Source: Dechloromonas sp. UBA6271
Lineage (GTDB): Bacteria > Pseudomonadota > Gammaproteobacteria > Burkholderiales > Rhodocyclaceae
Assembly: GCA_002440665.1 (NCBI GenBank)
Contig: DJUX01000012.1
Span: 1-12,474 of the forward strand
Reading direction: 5' to 3'
Length of the DNA: 12,474 nucleotides
Every line of letters starts with the position of its first letter. The stretch's first letter is position 1. A program made the translations under genes and the position numbers. Positions 6,078 to 12,474 of the stretch are shown here, one piece after another. The notes beneath the pieces are model-generated. The model searched no databases, was not told where the DNA came from, and worked only from the letters and a program-made list of their open reading frames with translations.

Positions 6078-7979
6078 GTGGCACTGAACGATATGCACGC
6101 CGAAGCGGTTGCTGGGATCGTCGACCGTGTAGTTACGCGCTATCGGCGCGATCCGACCTGCATGGTGCAGATCCTGCGCGAGGTGCAGGAAGCCTGCGAC
6201 TGGATTCCGCCCGAAGCCATCGACCGCATGCAGGCGCTGCTCGGCGTACCGCGCACCAAGATCGAAGGCGTCGCCGGTTTCTATTCCTTTTTCTATACCC
6301 AGCCGCGTGGCAAATACCGCGTCCTGTTCTCGGACAACATCACTGACCGCATGCTGGGCAACAAGGCGATGATGGACCGCCTGTGCAGCAGCCTGTGGGT
6401 CGAGCGCGGCAAGGTGTCGGAGGACGGCCTGGTCAGTATCGGGAAGACTGCGTGCACCGGCATGTGCGATCAGGGGCCAGCGATGCTGGTCAATAATTAC
6501 GCTGTGGCGGGGTTGACCGCAACACGCATCGACGAGATCGCCGAACTGATCCGCGGCAAGGTGCCGCTGGCCGAATGGCCGGCGGAATACTTCCGGATCG
6601 AGGACAACATCCGGCGCGCCGACATCCTGCTCGGCAGCGACCTGAAGCCGGGCGATGCCCTGCTGGCGGCGCGGGCGCGGGCGCCGAGCGACGGCCTGAT
6701 GGCGTCCAACATGCGTTCCTGGCGCGAAGGGCTGCCGACCGGACTGAGCGGGCCGATCTCGATGCTCGACGAGATCAAGCGCGCCAACCTGCGCGGTCGG
6801 GGCGGCGCCGGCTTCACTACCGCGCTGAAATGGGAAGCCTGCCGCAACGCGCCGTTGAAGGCCGGGCTGCAGCGCATCGTCGTCTGCAATGCCGACGAGG
6901 GCGAGCCGGGCACCTTCAAGGACCGCGTGCTGCTGGCGAAATATGCCGATCTGGTCTTCGAGGGCATGACCGTGGCCGCCTATGCGGTCGGCGCGACACG
7001 CGGCTTCGTTTATCTGCGCGGCGAGTACCGCTACATGCTTGACCACCTGAACGCCGTGCTGGCGCATCGCCGCCGCGAAAACCTGCTGGGCAACAACATC
7101 CTCGGCATCCCGGGCGCTGATTTTGACCTCGAAATCCATGTCGGTGCCGGTGCTTACGTGTGCGGCGAGGAGTCGGCGCTGATCGAATCGCTGGAAGGCA
7201 AGCGCGGTACACCGCGCAACCGGCCGCCTTTTCCGGTCACCAACGGTTATCTCGACCAGCCGACCATCGTCAATAACGTCGAAACCTTCGCCGCGGCGGC
7301 GCTGATTGCGCTGAACGGTGGTGAGTGGTACGCCGGCATCGGCACCAAGCATTCGGCGGGAACCAAGATTTTGTCGGTATCCGGCGATTGCGAACGGCCC
7401 GGTCTGTACGAATACCCCTTCGGCGTCAGCATCCGCCAGGTGCTGGAGGATTGTGGGGCGAAGGATACGCAGGCCGTGCAGGTCAGCGGCCCGTCCGGCA
7501 TCTGCGTCGCGGCGGACGAATTCGACCGCATCATCGGTTTCGAGGACATCCCGACCGCCGGCGCCTTTACGGTGTTCAACAACACCCGTGACATGTTCCA
7601 GGTGGCGCGCAATTACGTGCATTTCTTCCAGCACGAGAGCTGCGGTTTCTGCACGCCATGCCGGGTCGGCACCTCGCTGCTGAAGAACCTGATGGACAAG
7701 CTGCACAACGGCGCCGGTTCACCCTACGATTTCACGGAAATAGAGAAACTGAACCAGCTACTGCAATCGATGAGCCATTGCGGCCTCGGCCATACCGCCT
7801 GCAACCCGGTGCTCGACACCATTGCCAAGTTCCGCCCGGCTTACGAGAAACGCATGATGCAGCAGGACTTCACGCCGGCCTTCGATCTTGACCGGGCGCT
7901 GGCGGCAGCGCGCCAGATGACCGGGCGCGATGACCCGGCCGCTCACATCATTACGGAAGAATCCGGGGAGGGCGCATGA
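6078..7979 (+). CDS. hoxF: NAD+-reducing hydrogenase, diaphorase subunit HoxF
   Basis: The flavoprotein subunit of the cytosolic [NiFe] hydrogenase, where electrons from H2 reduce NAD+ at FMN. The 633 aa protein is a fusion. Residues 1-165 are NuoE-like and keep the second cysteine pair of that fold (C126-TGM-C130, followed by DQGPAM), while the first pair is replaced (SDNITDRMLG, 85-94). Residues about 215-590 are NuoF-like: FMN/NAD motif GRGGAGF (240-246), CNADEGEPGTFKDR (270-283), YLRGEY, the glycine-rich GAGAYVCGEESALIESLEGK (356-375), and a [4Fe-4S] site C522-GF-C525-TP-C528 with C568. The start is GTG at 6078, five bases after GGGAGG (6067-6072). Its stop overlaps the hoxU start (ATGA), showing coupling. 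Fusion of the NuoE part and the gene order match the Cupriavidus necator soluble hydrogenase rather than the cyanobacterial type with separate hoxE. Confidence 0.96.
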   Translation: MALNDMHAEAVAGIVDRVVTRYRRDPTCMVQILREVQEACDWIPPEAIDRMQALLGVPRTKIEGVAGFYSFFYTQPRGKYRVLFSDNITDRMLGNKAMMDRLCSSLWVERGKVSEDGLVSIGKTACTGMCDQGPAMLVNNYAVAGLTATRIDEIAELIRGKVPLAEWPAEYFRIEDNIRRADILLGSDLKPGDALLAARARAPSDGLMASNMRSWREGLPTGLSGPISMLDEIKRANLRGRGGAGFTTALKWEACRNAPLKAGLQRIVVCNADEGEPGTFKDRVLLAKYADLVFEGMTVAAYAVGATRGFVYLRGEYRYMLDHLNAVLAHRRRENLLGNNILGIPGADFDLEIHVGAGAYVCGEESALIESLEGKRGTPRNRPPFPVTNGYLDQPTIVNNVETFAAAALIALNGGEWYAGIGTKHSAGTKILSVSGDCERPGLYEYPFGVSIRQVLEDCGAKDTQAVQVSGPSGICVAADEFDRIIGFEDIPTAGAFTVFNNTRDMFQVARNYVHFFQHESCGFCTPCRVGTSLLKNLMDKLHNGAGSPYDFTEIEKLNQLLQSMSHCGLGHTACNPVLDTIAKFRPAYEKRMMQQDFTPAFDLDRALAAARQMTGRDDPAAHIITEESGEGA

Positions 7980-8686
7980 GCCAGACCTTCATCATCGATG
8001 GCAAGACCGTTCCCTTCGAGGAAGGCCAGACCATCATCCAGGCGGCGACCAAGGCCGGTGTGTTCATCCCGCACCTGTGCTATCACCCGGATTTCAAGCC
8101 GCACGGCTCTTGCAAGCTGTGCACGGTCAAGGTCAATGGCCGCCAGACGGCCTCCTGCACGATGCGCGCGATGGCCGGCATGGTCGTCGAAAGCGACACC
8201 GAGGAAATCAATGCCGAACGGCGGGCGCTTACCCAGATGCTCTTCGTCGAGGGCAATCATTTCTGCCCCTCGTGCGAGCAGAGCGGCAACTGCCAGCTGC
8301 AGGCCACGGCCTACCATCTCGGCATGATGTCGCCGCACTATGACCATTTCTTCCCGAATCGTCCGGTCGACGCCTCGCACCCCGAGGTTTTGCTCGATTT
8401 CAACCGTTGCATCCTGTGTTCGCTGTGCGTGCGCGCCAGTCGCGATGTCGATGGCAAGAACGTCTTCGCACTTTCCGGGCGCGGCATCACGACGCATCTG
8501 ATCGTCAATGCCAAGTCCGGCCAGTTGGCCGACACCAATTTCACGCTGGACGACAAGGCGGCGCACGTCTGTCCGGTCGGCGTCATTCTCAGGAAGCGGA
8601 AGGGCTTTGCCGTGCCGATCGGTGAACGAACCTACGACAAGCAGCCGATTTCGGGGACTGTCGATGCCGTTACGGAGGGCCACTGA
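7976..8686 (+). CDS. hoxU: NAD+-reducing hydrogenase, Fe-S subunit HoxU
   Basis: The electron-wiring subunit between the hydrogenase module (HoxYH) and the flavin in HoxF; homologous to the N-terminal part of NuoG. It is 236 aa, usual for HoxU. Cluster ligands can be placed: a plant-type [2Fe-2S] site C35, C46, C49, C61; a [4Fe-4S] site C97-PS-C100-x5-C106 with His95 nearby as a possible fourth ligand; and C145-IL-C148-SL-C151 with C199 in HVCPVG. The ATG overlaps the hoxF stop by four bases and is preceded by GGGGAGGG (7965-7972). hoxY follows one base after its stop. A protein missing these cysteines would not wire the complex; all appear intact. Confidence 0.95.
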   Translation: MSQTFIIDGKTVPFEEGQTIIQAATKAGVFIPHLCYHPDFKPHGSCKLCTVKVNGRQTASCTMRAMAGMVVESDTEEINAERRALTQMLFVEGNHFCPSCEQSGNCQLQATAYHLGMMSPHYDHFFPNRPVDASHPEVLLDFNRCILCSLCVRASRDVDGKNVFALSGRGITTHLIVNAKSGQLADTNFTLDDKAAHVCPVGVILRKRKGFAVPIGERTYDKQPISGTVDAVTEGH

Positions 8687-8687
8687 A

Positions 8688-9239
8688 ATGAACGCCCCCA
8701 CCAAGAAGTTGAAGGTCGCCACGACTTCTCTGGCCGGCTGTTTCGGCTGCCACATGTCCTTCCTCGACATCGACGAGCGGCTGTTCACGCTGCTCGACTA
8801 CATCGAGTTCGACCGCTCGCCGCTGACAGATATCAAGCACTGCAGCCCCGACTGCGATATCGGCATCATTGAGGGTGGCCTGTGCAACGCCGAGAACGTG
8901 CATGTGCTGCGTGAGTTTCGCAAGAACTGCAAGGTTCTGATCGCCATCGGGGCGTGCGCTATCAACGGCGGCCTGCCGGCCCAGCGCAACCATCTGCCGC
9001 TGACGACCATCCTTGAAGAGGTCTATCACACCAGCCCCGGGCTGGCCAACGGCATGATTCCAAACGACCCGGAACTGCCGCTGCCGCTCGACAAGGTGCA
9101 CCCGATCCACGAGGTGGTGAAGATCGATTACTTCATTCCCGGCTGTCCGCCTTCCGGCGATGCAATCTGGAAAGTGCTGACCGATCTGCTGGCCGGTCGC
9201 GAGCCCGAGTTGGGCCATGGATTAATGCATTATGACTGA
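8688..9239 (+). CDS. hoxY: NAD+-reducing hydrogenase, small subunit HoxY
   Basis: The [NiFe]-hydrogenase small subunit, carrying the proximal [4Fe-4S] cluster that takes electrons from the active site in HoxH. The 183 aa length is short, as expected for group 3d enzymes, which lack the medial and distal clusters and the Tat signal of membrane-bound types. The ligands are C18 and C21 (GCFGCH), C90 (GACAINGG) and C153 (PGCPPSGD). No export signal is present, so it is cytosolic. The ATG at 8688 is chosen because GGAGGG (8674-8679) precedes it by eight bases; an open frame reaching back to 8508 lies inside hoxU and is not used. hoxH begins nine bases after the stop. Confidence 0.95.
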   Translation: MNAPTKKLKVATTSLAGCFGCHMSFLDIDERLFTLLDYIEFDRSPLTDIKHCSPDCDIGIIEGGLCNAENVHVLREFRKNCKVLIAIGACAINGGLPAQRNHLPLTTILEEVYHTSPGLANGMIPNDPELPLPLDKVHPIHEVVKIDYFIPGCPPSGDAIWKVLTDLLAGREPELGHGLMHYD

Positions 9240-9248
9240 GGTTTTGCA

Positions 9249-10712
9249 ATGACCTACAACCTTGAAACCGCCGAACACCCCGAGAAACTGCGCCGCGTCG
9301 CGATCGACCCGGTGTCGCGTGTCGAAGGCCACGGCAAGGTCACCATCCTGCTCGACGACCAGAACAAGGTGCATCAGGTGCGCCTGCACATCGTCGAATT
9401 CCGCGGCTTCGAAAAATTCATCCAGGGTCGGCCGTACTGGGAAGTGCCGGTCATGGTCCAGCGCCTGTGCGGTATCTGCCCGGTGTCGCACCATCTGGCC
9501 GCCTCCAAGGCGCTTGACGTCATCGTCGGCGCCAAGCGCCTGACGCCGGCTGCCGAGAAGCTGCGCCGGCTGATGCACTATGGCCAGATGCTGCAGTCGC
9601 ACGCGCTGCACTTCTTCCACCTGTGCTCGCCGGACCTGCTCTTTGGCTTCGACAGCGACATTACCAAGCGCAACATCGTCGGTGTTGCCGCCGCGCATCC
9701 GGAAATCGCCAAGCGCGGCGTGCTGCTGCGCAAGTTCGGGCAGGAGGTGATTCGCGTTACCGCCGGCAAGCGCGTGCATGGTACCGGGGCGGTGCCGGGT
9801 GGCATGAACAAGTCGCTGACCATTGCCGAGCGCGATGAACTGCTCAAGGACATCTATCACATCGTCTCGTGGTCGCGCGATGCGGTGCACCTGATCCAGA
9901 AGGTGCATATCCAGGATCCGGGCCTGTATAACAGCTTCGGCATTTTCCGCTCCAACTTCATGTCCATCGTCGGCCACAACGGCGATCTCGATTTCTACCA
10001 CGGCACCCTGCGTGCGCGCGACGACAACGGCAAGCTGATTTTCGACGATGTCGATTACCAGCAGTACGACAAGTACATCGAGGAAGAAGTCCGGCCGTGG
10101 AGCTACATGAAATTCCCGTTCTTCAAGTCGCTGGGCCGGGAACACGGCTGGTACAAGGTCGGGCCGCTTGCCCGCGTGCAGAACTGCGACCAGATTTCGA
10201 CCCCGTTTGCCGAACACGAACGTAAGGAATTCGTCGATTACGCCGGCGGCTCGCCGATGCACGCGCCGCTCGCCTACCACTGGACACGCATGATTGAGAT
10301 GCTGCACGCCGCCGAGGTCATCAAGGATCTACTGCATGACGACGACTTGCTCAGCGACGATTTAATGGTCGAAGGTGAACGCAAGATGGAAGGCGTCGGC
10401 GTCATCGAGGCGCCGCGCGGCACGCTGTTCCACCATTACCGTGTCGATGAAAACGACCTGATCACGATGGCCAACCTGATCGTCTCGACTACCAACAACA
10501 ACCAGGCGATGAACGAGGCGGTGCGTCACGTCGCGCGGCGCTACCTGCACGGCCGCGAAGTGACGGAAGGCCTGCTCAACCACATCGAAGTGGCGATCCG
10601 CGCCTTCGACCCCTGCCTCTCCTGCGCCACGCACGCGCTCGGCAAAATGCCACTGGCTGTCGAACTGGTCGATCCGGAAGGGAATGTCGTCCATTCGCTG
10701 AGCCGTTCATGA
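9249..10712 (+). CDS. hoxH: NAD+-reducing hydrogenase, catalytic large subunit HoxH
   Basis: The large subunit holding the Ni-Fe(CN)2CO site where H2 is split or formed. The unprocessed protein is 487 aa. Both nickel-binding motifs are complete: RLCGICPVSHH with C74 and C77 near the N-terminus, and DPCLSCATH with C456 and C459 near the C-terminus. After His462 there remain 25 residues (ALGKMPLAVEL...), the C-terminal peptide removed by a specific endopeptidase once nickel is in place; the peptidase gene follows directly. The sequence is of the group 3d bidirectional NAD-linked type. GAGG (9238-9241) lies seven bases before the ATG, at the end of hoxY. Its stop overlaps the hoxW start (ATGA). 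Cofactor insertion needs hyp genes, which are not in this window. Confidence 0.97.
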   Translation: MTYNLETAEHPEKLRRVAIDPVSRVEGHGKVTILLDDQNKVHQVRLHIVEFRGFEKFIQGRPYWEVPVMVQRLCGICPVSHHLAASKALDVIVGAKRLTPAAEKLRRLMHYGQMLQSHALHFFHLCSPDLLFGFDSDITKRNIVGVAAAHPEIAKRGVLLRKFGQEVIRVTAGKRVHGTGAVPGGMNKSLTIAERDELLKDIYHIVSWSRDAVHLIQKVHIQDPGLYNSFGIFRSNFMSIVGHNGDLDFYHGTLRARDDNGKLIFDDVDYQQYDKYIEEEVRPWSYMKFPFFKSLGREHGWYKVGPLARVQNCDQISTPFAEHERKEFVDYAGGSPMHAPLAYHWTRMIEMLHAAEVIKDLLHDDDLLSDDLMVEGERKMEGVGVIEAPRGTLFHHYRVDENDLITMANLIVSTTNNNQAMNEAVRHVARRYLHGREVTEGLLNHIEVAIRAFDPCLSCATHALGKMPLAVELVDPEGNVVHSLSRS

Positions 10713-11197
10713 TTGCGCCGGTCGTCGTCTTCGCCGTCGGCAACCCCAGTCGCGGCGACGATGCGATCGGGCCGGTCATCTGCGGTCGACTCGAAAAATG
10801 GCTCGAAAATGAAGGCTTGGCCGATCAGTTCGAGTTGATAGAAGACTTCCAGTTGCAGATCGAACACGCCATGGATCTGCAGGGCCGCCAACTCGCCCTG
10901 TTCATCGACGCCGGCGCCAGCACCCCGGCACCATTCACCTTCCAGCGCATCGCCCCGGCGGAGGGCATCGCCCACACTACCCACGAATTGCCGCCGGAAG
11001 CCGTGCTGCAGGTCTATCTCCAGACTGAGGGCATTGAGCCGCCACCGGCCTTTGTGCTGTGCGTTCGTGGCGAAAAATTCGAGCTTGGTGAGCCGTTGAC
11101 CGCAGCAGCAGTTGGCTACCTTGAGGCAGCCTTTGGACTATTGAAGCGACTGTCCGGTCAACCAACACTGTTGGAGTGGGAGCAGGCGGCGTTGTGA
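10709..11197 (+). CDS. hoxW: HoxH maturation endopeptidase HoxW
   Basis: A member of the HyaD/HybD/HoxW family of hydrogenase maturation proteases, which cut the C-terminal tail from the nickel-loaded large subunit, here HoxH. It is 162 aa, usual for the family. It shows the opening strand VVVFAVGNPSRGDDAIG (5-21), in which Asp18 corresponds to the first nickel-sensing residue of HybD; FIDAG with Asp67 corresponds to the second; and the His92 region (HTTHELPP) to the third. The match of these three positions is by motif, not by alignment. It overlaps hoxH by four bases (ATGA), so the protease is made together with its substrate. No hoxI or hyp gene follows, unlike in Cupriavidus; accessory-looking DNA begins after the stop. 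Confidence 0.92.
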   Translation: MIAPVVVFAVGNPSRGDDAIGPVICGRLEKWLENEGLADQFELIEDFQLQIEHAMDLQGRQLALFIDAGASTPAPFTFQRIAPAEGIAHTTHELPPEAVLQVYLQTEGIEPPPAFVLCVRGEKFELGEPLTAAAVGYLEAAFGLLKRLSGQPTLLEWEQAAL

Positions 11198-11235
11198 CTC
11201 AGGGCATCCGACTAAGCCGAATATCTGCTTCAATG

Positions 11236-11264
11236 GGCGATGGAAATCGCCTGCCAAGAGGCAG
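11236..11264. repeat. Two tandem short hairpins downstream of hoxW
   Basis: GGCGAT-GGAA-ATCGCC (11236-11251) is a perfect stem with a GNRA-type loop. CTGCC-AAGA-GGCAG (11251-11264) follows immediately, sharing one base. No T-run follows either. They lie about 40 bp after the hox operon and may protect or end its transcript, or may belong to the IS remnant that starts at 11270. Confidence 0.4.
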
Positions 11265-11269
11265 AAGCA

Positions 11270-11434
11270 ATGAGCAGACCGAGCCGTAACCACACACTCG
11301 CCGTCAAGGGCAAAGTGGCGATGTCTGCCCTCTCAGATCAGTCTTTGCTGCGGCGATCTCTTATGCGATGCTTTGCTGCTTATCTTTGGCGCAGTACCGC
11401 ATCAACCTCGAGAGATTTGTCCATGAGTTGGTGA
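11270..11434 (+). mobile_element. Probable IS3-family OrfA remnant
   Basis: From the ATG at 11270 the frame reads MSRPSRNHTLAVKGKVAMSA, which resembles the start of IS3-group OrfA transposase proteins (pattern RRNHSPAFKAKVALAAL). The similarity fades after about 20 residues. A weaker echo of the next helix may be present in SLLRRSLMRCF, and the frame stops at 11434, far short of a full OrfA of about 90-100 aa, with no OrfB. I see no terminal inverted repeats. This looks like a decayed fragment. The match is from memory of the family and is short, so it could be chance. Confidence 0.4.
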
Positions 11435-11443
11435 GGGCGTGGG

Positions 11444-11472
11444 TTGAAATTGGCTACTGGCCTTTCGATACA
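11444..11472 (+). promoter_or_regulatory. Candidate promoter of the TIR gene
   Basis: TTGAAA (11444-11449, five of six to the -35 consensus) and GATACA (11467-11472, three of six to the -10) are 17 bp apart. Transcription would begin near 11479, just ahead of the Shine-Dalgarno at 11511. The -10 is weak, so this is only a candidate. Confidence 0.3.
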
Positions 11473-11523
11473 TGGCGTGCGTCTAGTGTGAAGGATTCTG
11501 CCGAGGCGCAAGGAGGATGACGA

Positions 11524-11586
11524 ATGTGCGAATACTTGAATGAGAGTCGCTCCATCCGCCCAGTCGTCCGGGGAAGAAATCCATGA
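11524..11586 (+). CDS. Putative 20-aa leader peptide coupled to the TIR gene
   Basis: A short frame encodes MCEYLNESRSIRPVVRGRNP and ends in a TGA that overlaps the TIR start as ATGA. It has the best Shine-Dalgarno in this part of the window: AGGAGG at 11511-11516, seven bases before the ATG. The TIR start itself has only GGGGA at 11570-11574. The arrangement fits a translated leader that controls or couples TIR translation. The peptide has no recognisable similarity. Alternatively, the Shine-Dalgarno may be a relic of a gene lost to the IS event, or a frameshift may join this segment to TIR. Confidence 0.4.
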   Translation: MCEYLNESRSIRPVVRGRNP

Positions 11587-12474
11587 GTGGTGTCTTCCTG
11601 TCTTACCGCCGCGATGATAGCGCCGGCTTTGCGGGCCGTCTGGCCGACGGTCTGGAGGCTGAGTTCGGCGCCGGCAGTATCTTCCGGGACGTGGACGACA
11701 TCCGCCCCGGCGAAGATTTCCAGTCTGCCATCGACAGCCAATTGCAAGCAGTGGACGTCGTGCTGGTGATGATCGGTCCGCGCTGGCTGGAGGCACGAAT
11801 CAACGACGGGCGCCGTCTTGACGATGCTACTGATCTGGTGCGCGTCGAGGTCACTACCGCGCTGGCCTCGGGCAAGCCGGTCATCCCCGTGCTGGTGGGC
11901 GGCGCGGCCATGCCCGGCCAAGGCGATCTGCCATCCCAACTGGCCGGCCTGGCGCGGCGCCAGGCGGTCGTTCTCTCTGATGACGGCTGGCAGGGCGACG
12001 TTGCACGTCTGGTGGCATCCTTGCGCCCATTGCTATCCACCAGGGCGAACTCTGGCGGTAAATTCCGCCGCCGGTTTCTGGGCGGGGTGTTCGCCGCGCT
12101 GGGACTGGCAGTTGCGGTCTTGCTGATCCCGACCTGGCGCACACCGCCACCCAAACCCGGCGATTCGACGCCGGTTCAAGGCAGGCAGGCCGATATCGCC
12201 GGCCGCTGGACGGCCAGCGTGAAATACGACTGGGGGGACGTGCATGACGAGGTCTTCGAGTTCAAATACCTGGGCCAGGCCATCCATGGCACCGCCAGTT
12301 ACCTGACCGGCCGCTTGACCATCGAGCAGGCGGGTGTGGACGGCGAATGGTTGCGCTTCACGACCCGCAGCCATGAAATGCTCGGTAGCGACAGCCCCCG
12401 CAAGGAGGTCGTCCACCACTACACGGGCCGGATTACTGCTGACAGCATTTACCCCAGATTATCCATTAGCTATG
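11583..12474 (+). CDS. TIR-domain membrane-anchored protein, partial
   Basis: The frame is open from the ATG at 11583 to the window edge (297 residues so far). Residues 1-135 form a bacterial TIR domain: VFLSYRRDDSAGFAGRL (4-20), IFRDVDDIRPGEDF (33-46, BB-loop region), VVLVMIGPRWL (59-69) and LVRVEVTTAL (85-94). Glu89 in the last block sits where NAD-cleaving TIR domains keep their catalytic glutamate. Residues about 165-183 are a single hydrophobic helix after RRR, a likely membrane anchor with the TIR part in the cytoplasm. From about 205 a beta-rich segment (IAGRWTASVKYDWGD, GTASYL) resembles the lipocalin-like C-terminal domains I recall from other bacterial TIR proteins. Role unproven: NAD+ hydrolysis in defence or signalling is possible. 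The final residues before the edge are low in confidence, as the C-terminus is cut. Confidence 0.85.
   Translation, partial: MSGVFLSYRRDDSAGFAGRLADGLEAEFGAGSIFRDVDDIRPGEDFQSAIDSQLQAVDVVLVMIGPRWLEARINDGRRLDDATDLVRVEVTTALASGKPVIPVLVGGAAMPGQGDLPSQLAGLARRQAVVLSDDGWQGDVARLVASLRPLLSTRANSGGKFRRRFLGGVFAALGLAVAVLLIPTWRTPPPKPGDSTPVQGRQADIAGRWTASVKYDWGDVHDEVFEFKYLGQAIHGTASYLTGRLTIEQAGVDGEWLRFTTRSHEMLGSDSPRKEVVHHYTGRITADSIYPRLSISY

Larger units (their letters stand above)
11198..11582. other. Intergenic region between hoxW and the TIR gene
   Basis: This 385 bp stretch holds the two hairpins (11236-11264), the probable IS3 OrfA remnant (11270-11434), a candidate promoter (11444-11472) and a short leader ORF (from 11524). 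I see no full-length gene. Codon-like structure is weak throughout; overlapping open frames here are short and unconvincing. Confidence 0.5.

Noticed and set aside
6027..7706. 559-codon open frame on the minus strand opposite hoxF
   Set aside because: Shadow frame produced by high-GC codon bias; no recognisable domain, and hoxF on the + strand is fully conserved.
8508..8687. Longer N-terminus for HoxY inside hoxU
   Set aside because: It overlaps hoxU coding sequence in another frame, and a strong Shine-Dalgarno marks the ATG at 8688.
9222..10307. 361-codon open frame on the minus strand opposite hoxH
   Set aside because: Same reason: antisense of a complete hydrogenase gene, with low-complexity His/Val/Arg-rich translation.
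11341..11520. Open frame reading ...YRINLERFVHELVRAWVEIGYWPFDTW... across 11392-11520
   Set aside because: It has no credible start or Shine-Dalgarno, its upstream part is composition-driven, and I recognise no family; treated as noise in decayed DNA.

Overview
The window looks like a chromosomal segment of a GC-rich betaproteobacterium, with Rhodocyclaceae or Burkholderiales-like gene content. This rests on the Cupriavidus-style soluble hydrogenase operon (hoxF-U-Y-H-W, with the NuoE-like domain fused into HoxF), the fused MaoC/phosphate acetyltransferase next to acetate kinase, and PhaR-like TGC palindromes in their promoter region. No rRNA, tRNA or CRISPR array is visible. The genus assignment is inference.

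Layout. (1) Positions 1-848: a divergent regulatory pair, a truncated small DNA-binding gene running left and a CI/XRE-type repressor running right. They share a control region with two nearly identical palindromes. This is the usual arrangement of a transposable (Mu/BcepMu-like) prophage or related mobile element, and the stretch is visibly more AT-rich than the rest. (2) 849-1107: no gene; a long hairpin, a pair of short direct repeats (possible element end) and the ackA terminator. (3) 1108-3708 on the minus strand: a pta-ackA operon for acetyl-CoA/acetyl-phosphate/acetate interconversion. Head-to-head with it is fabI (4026-4835). Between them lies a good sigma70-type promoter for pta whose spacer holds a TGC palindrome, plus a second similar palindrome on the fabI side. 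(4) 4898-5968: a two-gene unit, a small protein with protein-kinase-like motifs followed 3 bases later by a CX5R phosphatase. (5) 6078-11197: a compact operon for the NAD+-reducing group 3d [NiFe] hydrogenase. HoxFU is the flavin/Fe-S diaphorase, HoxYH the hydrogenase module, and HoxW the endopeptidase that matures HoxH. (6) 11198-12474: two small hairpins, a probable IS3-type OrfA remnant, then a 20-codon leader ORF with a near-perfect Shine-Dalgarno whose stop overlaps the start of a TIR-domain, membrane-anchored protein cut by the right edge.

Together the central genes handle reducing power and overflow carbon: H2-derived NADH (Hox), acetyl-CoA/acetate (Pta-AckA) and NAD(P)H-dependent fatty-acid elongation (FabI), possibly linked to polyhydroxybutyrate status through PhaR. 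The two flanks look like accessory DNA. The least explained parts are the kinase-like/phosphatase pair, the MaoC domain that lacks its usual catalytic histidine, and the leader-coupled TIR gene.
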